A stretch of 7,488 nucleotides of DNA from Victivallales bacterium (GTDB taxonomy: Bacteria > Verrucomicrobiota > Lentisphaeria > Oligosphaerales > Oligosphaeraceae). The DNA lies in the NCBI GenBank assembly GCA_017963875.1, contig JAGCTA010000383.1, positions 1 to 7,488 on the forward strand, in the 5' to 3' direction. The translations under genes were made by a program, and so were the position numbers. Position 1 is the stretch's first letter, and each line of letters opens with the position of its first letter. The notes beneath the pieces are model-generated. The model made no database searches, was not told the origin of the DNA, and was given only the letters and a program-made list of their open reading frames with translations. Positions 1 through 4,279 of the stretch are shown one piece after another.

Positions 1-1146
1 GTCCAGGTTGGCGCGATAATTGAACCTGTTGTAATGGAACGTCTCATCGCTGTTGCTTGAGAAGGTCTTGAAGAGCGAGTTCTGGTTCAGGAAACCGGCG
101 GAGATGAAATATCTCATTTTCTCCGTACCACCCTTTACATTCACGTTCACCTGCTCCTGCCAAGCCGCATTTTTCATCAGATAGTCGATCCAGTCGGTAT
201 TGGGGAACGTGACGGGCATGTCGCCTGTGCGGAAATGTTCCATCACATCCTGGTTGAATCGGATGCCCGTATTGGCATAGGGCGTATAGTCGGAAATGTT
301 GGCGGTACCCGGCCACTGGTTCACGGGCAAAGCATCCGTAATAGCCGCGTAGTTCCACATCTTTCCGTAGGTATGGGAATCAGCGAAATCCACGAATTTG
401 GAAATCTGCTGTACGGCAGCACTGGCGCTGACGGTGACAGAAGCCTTGCCTGGCTCGCCACGTTTTGTAGTGACAAGGATTACACCGTTAGCGCCTCGCA
501 CACCGAATACGGCCGTTGCCGAGGCATCCTTCAGGATGGAAATCTCCTGAATCTCGTTAGGGTCGATTTGCGAGAAAGGTCGCTCCACACCATCGACCAG
601 CACCAACGGCTCGGCACTGTTCAGTGTGCCAATACCACGCACGCGGATGACGGGCTCGTCGTCGCCAGGCATACCCGAAGGCTGAACCACCGAAATGCCC
701 GGCAGCTTCCCCTGCAAGGCATTAGCCACGTTTGCCACGGGCGCCTTCAAGAGTTCTTCACCATTCACAGCGGAAACGGCACCCGTCAGGGTCAGTTTCT
801 TCTGCTGTCCGTAAGCGATCACCACCACCTCGTCCAGCGCCTTCTGGTCGGGTTGCATGCTGACGCTTAGCGTTTTCCCGTCGACCTTAAGCGTCTGCGT
901 CTGGTAACCCATGTAGGAAATCTCCAGAGTCTGGCCCCGTTCCACCGACGGAAGGCTGAAATGGCCGTTAAGGTCCGTAATGGTACCGCCGTTTCCAGGC
1001 CGCACCTTGACAGTCGCACCGATAAGGGGTTCCCCCGTCTCGTCGCACACCGTCCCCTCCACAGAACTCTGGGCAAACACGACATTAGGCAGCAGCAGCA
1101 ATACCGCCAGCATGCCTAACAAATAACTTTTCGTAGTCTTCTTCAT
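1..1146 (-). CDS. SusC/RagA-family TonB-linked outer membrane transporter, N-terminal part
   Basis: The frame is open from an ATG at 1146 down to base 1, giving 382 residues with no stop, so the gene continues off the left edge; full family members are roughly 1000 residues. Residues 1-25 form a signal peptide (MKKTTK, then a Leu-rich core, cleavage likely after VFA before Q26). Residues 27-100 are a carboxypeptidase-regulatory-like beta-sandwich (VEGTV..GEPLIGATV, then D-LNGHFSL, then ISYMGYQTQ). The stretch DEVVVIAYG at 105-113 is the usual SusC junction before the plug. The plug follows from about 115 to 230, with VRGIGTLNSAEPLVLVDGV and ILKDASATAVFGVRGANGVI then LVTTKRG. The family imports oligosaccharides across the outer membrane with TonB energy and a SusD lipoprotein lid; a susD gene would be expected further left. 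The substrate cannot be read from this part. The start is fixed by the signal peptide. Confidence 0.96.
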   Translation of the reverse strand, partial: MKKTTKSYLLGMLAVLLLLPNVVFAQSSVEGTVCDETGEPLIGATVKVRPGNGGTITDLNGHFSLPSVERGQTLEISYMGYQTQTLKVDGKTLSVSMQPDQKALDEVVVIAYGQQKKLTLTGAVSAVNGEELLKAPVANVANALQGKLPGISVVQPSGMPGDDEPVIRVRGIGTLNSAEPLVLVDGVERPFSQIDPNEIQEISILKDASATAVFGVRGANGVILVTTKRGEPGKASVTVSASAAVQQISKFVDFADSHTYGKMWNYAAITDALPVNQWPGTANISDYTPYANTGIRFNQDVMEHFRTGDMPVTFPNTDWIDYLMKNAAWQEQVNVNVKGGTEKMRYFISAGFLNQNSLFKTFSSNSDETFHYNRFNYRANLD

Positions 1147-1177
1147 CTGTTCATGTTTTAATAAGGTATAGTTAAAC

Positions 1178-1230
1178 AATTCTATAATTTTACGATTTTA
1201 CAATTTCACAATTTTACAATTTTATAATTT
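1178..1230. repeat. 8-bp tandem repeat, consensus AATTTTAC, about 6.6 copies
   Basis: Consecutive 8-mers on the plus strand are AATTCTAT, AATTTTAC, GATTTTAC, AATTTCAC, AATTTTAC, AATTTTAT and a partial AATTT. The period is exact over 53 bases with single substitutions. Read in the SusC direction it is GTAAAATT repeated, just upstream of the start codon, so it lies in the 5' leader. Confidence 0.85.
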
Positions 1231-1237
1231 AAGTTTC

Positions 1238-1408
1238 GGGAGTTATAAAATGAAGTTAAATAGGAAGTTAAGCCAGCTTAGCTGGCTGGGAGTTAAGCAC
1301 TGCGTGCTGGACAATACATTGGGCCCTCAAAGCTATCGTCCTGTGCGTAGCACATAACTTCCACGAGCATAGCGAGTTTACTTCCATTTTTACTTCCTGT
1401 TTTACTTC
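1238..1408. repeat. Modular array of AGTTAA-type motifs and short hairpins
   Basis: Plus-strand modules GGGAGTTAT (1238), GAAGTTAA (1252), GGAAGTTAA (1263) and GGGAGTTAA (1288) are followed by oppositely oriented modules TAACTTCC (1355), TTTACTTCC (1377), TTACTTCC (1390) and TTTTACTTC (1400). Between them lie small stems: AGCCAGC/GCTGGCT (1271-1287, loop TTA), AGCAC/GTGCT (1296-1308) and TGTGC/GCACA (1342-1354). The two flanks around 1252-1271 and 1388-1408 are themselves near-complementary, so the whole block can close into one branched structure. It resembles repetitive intergenic elements rather than a coding region. Confidence 0.65.
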
Positions 1409-1439
1409 TTCGGCAAAGCCTCAGGCGGAGGCGGAGCCT
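1406..1439 (+). repeat. Dispersed GC-rich repeat, copy 1
   Basis: Begins TTCTTCGGCAAAGCCTCAGG and continues CGGAGGCGGAGCC. It matches two other places in the window (copy 2 at 1567-1602 on the minus strand, copy 3 at 2974-3010) with one or a few indels and substitutions. It contains GCCTCAGGC, a tight potential hairpin. It lies within the SusC leader. Confidence 0.7.
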
Positions 1440-1476
1440 AAAGTTTAGTTTTTATTATATCGGTTCTTTTTCATGG

Positions 1477-1507
1477 CAAAGTTAAGCTTTTTTTCGGGAA
1501 CAACAAT
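1477..1507 (-). promoter_or_regulatory. Bacteroidetes-type promoter for the SusC-like gene
   Basis: On the minus strand a -7 element TAACTTTG lies at 1484-1477, a full match to TAnnTTTG. ATTG at 1507-1504 serves as the -33 element with a 19-nt spacer. It is the only TAnnTTTG match on this strand that I found between the SusC start and 2220. Transcription would start near 1468, leaving an unusually long leader of about 320 nt before the ATG at 1146. Confidence 0.6.
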
Positions 1508-1566
1508 AGTTTTTCAATTTTTTTCATTAATATTTTTATTCGATGATACATTCATGATAAAGTTTC

Positions 1567-1602
1567 GGCCCCGCCTGCACCCCCGAGGCTTCAGCCGAAG
1601 AA
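1567..1602 (-). repeat. Dispersed GC-rich repeat, copy 2 (inverted)
   Basis: Read on the minus strand it begins TTCTTCGGCTGAAGCCTCGG and continues GGGTGCAGGCGGGGCC. It therefore faces copy 1, with the SusC promoter between them. It can also fold on itself, since TTCGGC at 1564-1569 pairs with GCCGAA at 1594-1599. Confidence 0.68.
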
Positions 1603-1733
1603 TATGACAGCAACGGAAATAAACGCACAAAGGGACAGCAAGCGCATCGGCTTTTAATACATGGATTCAAGCCATATTTAGCGGACACTAACAATTATCT
1701 TTGTCATTTCAGCCCTTTACAATATGTCATATA

Positions 1734-1766
1734 TTTGGCCGAATCGCTTCCTTTCTGCTATTTTTG
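1734..1766 (+). promoter_or_regulatory. Bacteroidetes-type promoter upstream of a small RNA candidate
   Basis: TTTG at 1734-1737 and TATTTTTG at 1759-1766 fit the -33 and -7 elements with a 21-nt spacer, slightly longer than the 19-20 nt seen at the other promoters here. Two further -7-like boxes, TATCTTTG (1696-1703) and TATATTTG (1730-1737), lack a well-placed -33 element. Transcription would start near 1773 and no long plus-strand frame follows. Confidence 0.4.
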
Positions 1767-1772
1767 CACACT

Positions 1773-1885
1773 ATAGAAAAGGGCGAAAAAAGGCATGAAA
1801 AACGCCTGATTTGCCGACGCGGCACGTCGTGTTTTCCAACGCCGCACGCGGAGATTGTCATCGCCGCACGCGGCGTTTGATTTTT
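1773..1885 (+). ncRNA. Candidate small structured RNA, about 113 nt
   Basis: The stretch is bounded by a promoter-like sequence (1734-1766) and an intrinsic-terminator-like hairpin with a T-tract (1838-1885). It contains a short stem AGGC/GCCT (1791-1807), a stem CGACG/CGTCG (1815-1829, loop CGGCA), and the large terminal stem. The G+C-rich hairpin section contrasts with its A/T-rich surroundings. The only plus-strand start inside, at 1795, reads MKNA and stops, which might be a leader peptide or chance. No known RNA family was recognised. The call rests on architecture only. Confidence 0.33.
1838..1885 (+). terminator. Intrinsic terminator-like hairpin with T-tract
   Basis: AACGCCGCACGCGG (1838-1851) can pair with CCGCACGCGGCGTT (1864-1877) at 12 of 14 positions across a 12-nt loop, followed by TGATTTTT. 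The 12-mer CGCCGCACGCGG occurs twice (1840-1851 and 1862-1873), so a shorter alternative stem CGCCG/CGGCG (1862-1875) also exists. The T-tract is on the plus-strand side. Confidence 0.55.
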
Positions 1886-2230
1886 CGCCTGCAGAAATCC
1901 ACCGACTTCGCACGCCGGAAAGTGTGCAAAAACGTGCAAAATCGGTCAATTTTGCCAAGTGGAGTTTGCAATCATGAATTGTGAATTGAGAATTATGAAT
2001 TGTAACATGCTGAGTATCAGTACGTGTCGATTTTAAGCGCGTCATATCGCAAAAGGGTACAAAAATGCCGCCGAGAGCATTTCAAGCGATCCTCGCGGGT
2101 TTGCCCAAAATTGAAATGTAAGCAAAATCGCCAGAAGAACGACACTTTGTCAAAGAGAGGCAAAACCATCATGGTTGCTTTTCTCTCGCAAAGACTCTCC
2201 CACCTTAAATAAAAAAAACAAGCACTATTA
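1886..2230. other. Gene-free stretch between the RNA candidate and the mntA promoter
   Basis: I find no convincing coding frame here; the short frames present show no recognisable features. Small hairpins are visible: GCAAAAT/ATTTTGC (1936-1955, loop CGGTCA) and a two-part stem at 2155-2185 around AACCATCATGGTT. Otherwise nothing stands out apart from the repeat at 1974-2002. Confidence 0.5.
1974..2002. repeat. Short A/T-rich repeat of GAATTG/GAATTA units
   Basis: The motif GAATT recurs in ATGAATTGTGAATTGAG and then AATTATGAATTG. It resembles the other short A/T-rich repeats in this window and is noncoding. It lies within the gene-free stretch upstream of the toxin-antitoxin module. Confidence 0.55.
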
Positions 2231-2261
2231 TTTGTCGTTTGCTATAAAAACACTAACTTTG
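2231..2261 (+). promoter_or_regulatory. Bacteroidetes-type promoter of the mntA-hepT module
   Basis: TTTG (2231-2234), a 19-nt spacer, then TAACTTTG (2254-2261). This is a full match to the -33/-7 consensus, and it places the transcription start near 2268-2270, about 17-20 nt before the ATG at 2287. No Shine-Dalgarno sequence is evident, which is normal for the group. Confidence 0.75.
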
Positions 2262-2286
2262 CAGCAGAAACAGACATTTCCAGCTT

Positions 2287-2547
2287 ATGAGCACAGAGGC
2301 AATGACACAAAAAATAGCCGAGTATTTCAAGACGCAGCCCGTCCTGAAAGCTTGGCTCTTTGGTTCCTATTCGCGCGGCGAAGAGAGGCCTGACAGCGAT
2401 GTGGACATCCTGGTCGTTTTGGATTACAGCCAGCCAATTGGCTTGCGTTTCTTTGGAATGTACGAAGATCTCAAGGCTTTGTTAGGACGAAATGTAGAGA
2501 TTTGGTTTCCGAGCGGACACTTGCTCCATTTGCTCGTAATAGTGTAG
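2287..2547 (+). CDS. mntA: MntA-like nucleotidyltransferase antitoxin, C-terminus lost by frameshift
   Basis: A minimal nucleotidyltransferase of the MNT-HEPN toxin-antitoxin class. The Pol-beta-type signature is clear: GSYSRG at residues 26-31 and SDVD at 37-40, giving two metal-binding aspartates (D38, D40). Family antitoxins modify the partner HepT toxin by adding AMP to a tyrosine. After V70 the reading frame changes. The visible ORF ends after an atypical tail (EIWFPSGHLLHLLVIV) at residue 86, while the expected family ending is encoded two bases out of phase immediately downstream. Removing one GA from the GAGA at 2497-2500 restores a 98-residue protein with VDLV, the usual third acidic position. 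In the present frame E71 occupies that position, so some activity cannot be excluded. ATG at 2302 is an alternative start. Whether this is a real mutation or a sequence error is undecided. Confidence 0.9.
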   Translation: MSTEAMTQKIAEYFKTQPVLKAWLFGSYSRGEERPDSDVDILVVLDYSQPIGLRFFGMYEDLKALLGRNVEIWFPSGHLLHLLVIV

Positions 2548-2585
2548 AACGGGATAAGAAACTTGTCTATGAGAGAGCCAATTAG
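2497..2585 (+). pseudogene. mntA: Out-of-frame C-terminal remnant of mntA
   Basis: From the GAT codon at 2499 this frame encodes DLVSERTLAPFARNSVERD then KKLVYERAN and a TAG at 2583-2585. That is a typical MntA C-terminus (acidic strand, then L-PFA---V-RD--L-YER). It has no start of its own and joins the upstream ORF only if two bases are dropped at the duplicated GA (2497-2500). In the restored arrangement its stop overlaps the hepT start by 17 nt, the tight overlap expected for a translationally coupled pair. Confidence 0.85.
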
Positions 2586-2937
2586 AGACCGCGAGCGGTT
2601 AGAGCACATTAATGCTGCCATTGATCGCATTCTTCGTTATACGTCTGATAAGTCATACGAGGATTTGGTGGCTGATGATATGATGTATTATGCAGTCGTG
2701 AAAAACATAGAGATCATTGGAGAGGCTGCCAATATGCTGACTCAGCAGTTCCAACAACTTCACCCTGAAACACCCTGGAAGATGGTAAAGGGAATGAGGA
2801 ACTACATAGTTCATGAGTACTTCCAGATAGACGACATCGTTGTATGGGACGTTATCAAGAATAATCTCCCTGAACTTCGTGAGCAAGTAACCCGTTATCT
2901 CTCCGAAACCAACTGGGAAGAATGGGAACAACAATAA
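2569..2937 (+). CDS. hepT: HepT-like HEPN ribonuclease toxin of the MNT-HEPN system
   Basis: 122 residues from the ATG at 2569 (MREPIRDRERL); a TTG two codons earlier is possible but less likely. The HEPN catalytic motif R-x4-H is RNYIVH at residues 77-82, followed by E and Y84, which matches the HepT form RN-x3-H-x-Y. In studied systems the terminal tyrosine is the residue AMPylated by MntA. IGEAAN at 50-55 is another common family sequence. HepT toxins act in the cytoplasm as metal-independent RNases until neutralised. The gene is intact and of normal length. It lies just downstream of the frameshifted mntA and shares its promoter. Confidence 0.93.
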   Translation: MREPIRDRERLEHINAAIDRILRYTSDKSYEDLVADDMMYYAVVKNIEIIGEAANMLTQQFQQLHPETPWKMVKGMRNYIVHEYFQIDDIVVWDVIKNNLPELREQVTRYLSETNWEEWEQQ

Positions 2938-2973
2938 TAAAGTTCAATAATCCTCCGCGACTACAATCGCGCC

Positions 2974-3010
2974 TTCTTCGGCTAAAGCCTCAGGCGCAGG
3001 CGGAAGGTGC
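2974..3010 (+). repeat. Dispersed GC-rich repeat, copy 3, with flanking stem
   Basis: Begins TTCTTCGGCTAAAGCCTCAG and continues GCGCAGGCGGAAGG; same orientation as copy 1 at 1406. It lies in the 101-nt gap between hepT and the exported-protein gene. GCGCCTTC (2969-2976) can pair with GAAGGTGC (3003-3010, one G-U pair), making a stem-loop that could weaken read-through to the next gene. There is no T-tract after it. Confidence 0.65.
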
Positions 3011-3038
3011 TAAAGCATCCAAGAATGTTCAATGAAAC

Positions 3039-4004
3039 ATGAAAAAAGCTATCCTATCTAAGCGTTTCCTGCATGGTGTTTTGCTGACACTTGCGTTTTG
3101 TCTGTTCCCCGTTTTGCCCGCCTTTGCACAAGGGGACATAGTGGATCGCCTCGACAAAGCACTTGGTGTTACCCTGCCCAGCGAATACAAGAGCAAGCTG
3201 AAGACCTTCGTCCAGTCGAGCAGAATCTTTAAGGATAAGGATGCCTCTGAACTTACCGAACAGTTCATCAAGGACGAGATGAAGAAAGATTGGGGCATCA
3301 GCAAGCAAAGCCAGTTGCTTTTTATATGGACGGCCATAAATGAAAAGATAAATGGAGAATACCTCTATGACGGTTCGGACGGTAACGAAAAAAGACTTGA
3401 AGAAGTAGACAAAGTAATGGAAACCTTTGAAGATTGCGGCAAAAGATATGAAACCGCCTTTAGAGCACGTATGAAAGAGATTTCGGCTGAGGCAGAACAA
3501 AGGTCGGCTGAAGCAGAGAAACGTATTACTGAGGCACAGCAAAGGTCGGCTGAGGCAGTTCAATCTACGAATGCGATGACACATTACGGATTATATCAGA
3601 TGATATCTGTTTATAAACATCGACACGTCGCCACAGAATCCGAAATAAAGCAGATGAAAGAGTTTGGAAAACATTATATTCAGAATTGCGAGAAATTCAA
3701 CATTGACTATCGTACCTTACTTCCTCTTGAGGTTCAAAAGTTTTATGACATTCAGCCCACAAAACAAAACAACCTTACATGCAAACAGGCAACGGCTCAA
3801 ATACTAACCTGTACTCTAAAGGAATTAGCAAAACTCTATAACCTTTATCAGCAAGCTCCTAAAGCCGAACGTAAAATAGATAAGGTCAATTCCATAATTG
3901 ATAATTGCAAAGAGAATAATCTCGACTACAAAGCTGTCCTGCTGAAGGAACTGGGCAGCAAGCAGAAGGTGGAGGATTTGCTGAAACTCTTCGGCGCGGA
4001 GTAA
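3039..4004 (+). CDS. Exported protein of unknown function with coiled coil and internal repeats
   Basis: 321 residues; I do not recognise the family. Residues 1-30 are a clear signal peptide (KKAILSKR, a Leu/Val/Phe core, cleavage after PAFA before Q31), so the product should be exported; no lipobox cysteine follows the cleavage site. Residues 149-176 are four back-to-back heptads, SAEAEQR, SAEAEKR, ITEAQQR and SAEAVQS, predicting a short charged coiled coil. C-terminal to this, two related segments occur: YIQNCEKFNIDYRTLLPLE at about 213-231 and IIDNCKENNLDYKAVLLKE at about 286-304, sharing I-NC--N-DY---L, which suggests a helical repeat. No membrane span follows the signal. No TAnnTTTG promoter is visible in the 101 nt upstream, so it is probably transcribed from the mntA promoter, although toxin-antitoxin genes act in the cytoplasm and this product does not. 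A strong hairpin follows the stop. Confidence 0.88.
   Translation: MKKAILSKRFLHGVLLTLAFCLFPVLPAFAQGDIVDRLDKALGVTLPSEYKSKLKTFVQSSRIFKDKDASELTEQFIKDEMKKDWGISKQSQLLFIWTAINEKINGEYLYDGSDGNEKRLEEVDKVMETFEDCGKRYETAFRARMKEISAEAEQRSAEAEKRITEAQQRSAEAVQSTNAMTHYGLYQMISVYKHRHVATESEIKQMKEFGKHYIQNCEKFNIDYRTLLPLEVQKFYDIQPTKQNNLTCKQATAQILTCTLKELAKLYNLYQQAPKAERKIDKVNSIIDNCKENNLDYKAVLLKELGSKQKVEDLLKLFGAE
3483..3566 (+). repeat. Four 21-bp in-frame repeats coding for heptads
   Basis: The units share GGCTGAGGCAG or close variants, with AAAGGTCGGCTGA(A/G)GCAG occurring twice, and encode residues 149-176 of the exported protein. As a multiple of three, copy-number changes would lengthen or shorten the coiled coil without breaking the frame. 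Confidence 0.75.
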
Positions 4005-4029
4005 TCTTTTAACAACACATATAACGAAA

Positions 4030-4057
4030 AAGGCCTGGGGCAATTGCCTCAGGCCTT
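4030..4057 (+). terminator. Strong hairpin terminator after the exported-protein gene
   Basis: AAGGCCTGGGGC (4030-4041) pairs with GCCTCAGGCCTT (4046-4057): 12 base pairs with one G-U and loop AATT, starting 26 nt after the stop at 4004. The plus-strand T-tract is weak (ATCGTTT), but the run AAAAA just upstream gives a good T-run for minus-strand transcription, so it could act in both directions. Confidence 0.7.
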
Positions 4058-4200
4058 ATCGTTTAGGAACTACTCTCTAATCTCTATTCCCTTAGTTTGC
4101 CAACGACACACGAGTTGCCTATATCAGGATAAGTCGGAATCCTGGGGCAGCTCGATCAGAGATTATAAAACCACTTATTTACACTTTTCGACCCTGACGA

Positions 4201-4232
4201 TTTGTTTCTTTGGGAAAGTTTGCTTACTTTTG
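4201..4232 (+). promoter_or_regulatory. Bacteroidetes-type promoter of the GH31 gene
   Basis: TTTG (4201-4204), a 20-nt spacer, then TACTTTTG (4225-4232), a full TAnnTTTG match. Transcription should start near 4239-4241, giving a leader of only about 30 nt that consists almost wholly of the heptamer repeat. The downstream flank GCAGCGGAA resembles GCAGCAGAA after the mntA promoter. Confidence 0.72.
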
Positions 4233-4244
4233 CAGCGGAATTGC

Positions 4245-4279
4245 TGATGTTTGATGTATGATGTATGATGTATGATGTT
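4245..4279 (+). repeat. Five tandem TGATGTA/TGATGTT heptamers over the GH31 start
   Basis: TGATGTT, three copies of TGATGTA, then TGATGTT. Each unit carries an ATG, and because seven is not a multiple of three the ATGs fall in different frames; ATG at 4254 meets TGA after four codons. The start used for the long frame (4272) is inside the array. Confidence 0.9.

Larger units (their letters stand above)
1147..1468 (-). other. Long untranslated leader of the SusC-like gene
   Basis: This is the stretch between the predicted transcription start and the SusC ATG. I see no coding frame of interest in it. Its distal half (1238-1408) is made of repeated AGTTAA-type modules separated by small hairpins, and its proximal part is a 53-nt A/T-rich tandem repeat ending about 30 nt before the start codon. 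A leader this long and this structured could carry post-transcriptional control, but no known riboswitch class was recognised. Confidence 0.45.

Noticed and set aside
235..870. Plus-strand frame of 211 codons
   Set aside because: Opposite to the SusC-like coding strand, which carries a signal peptide, regulatory domain and plug in one unbroken frame.
1178..1408. CRISPR array
   Set aside because: The repeat units are only 8-9 nt and either contiguous or separated by short hairpins. There are no constant 20-40 nt repeats with unique spacers and no cas genes.
1727..2045. Two overlapping minus-strand frames of 70 and 95 codons
   Set aside because: They cross the G+C-rich hairpins and the A/T-rich GAATTG repeat, which translates as a low-complexity TIHNSQFTIHD run. 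There is no promoter, domain or consistent composition.
2497..2585. Programmed -1 ribosomal frameshift joining the two parts of mntA
   Set aside because: No slippery heptamer of the X-XXY-YYZ kind is present at the junction, and the GA duplication explains the shift more simply.
3054..3584. Minus-strand frame of 176 codons, Cys/Leu/Phe-rich
   Set aside because: Antisense to the exported protein; its repeats LCLSN/LCFSR are just the complement of the heptad-coding repeats.
4044..4247. Plus-strand frame of 67 codons starting in the terminator loop
   Set aside because: It begins inside the hairpin and runs across the GH31 promoter, with no recognisable features.
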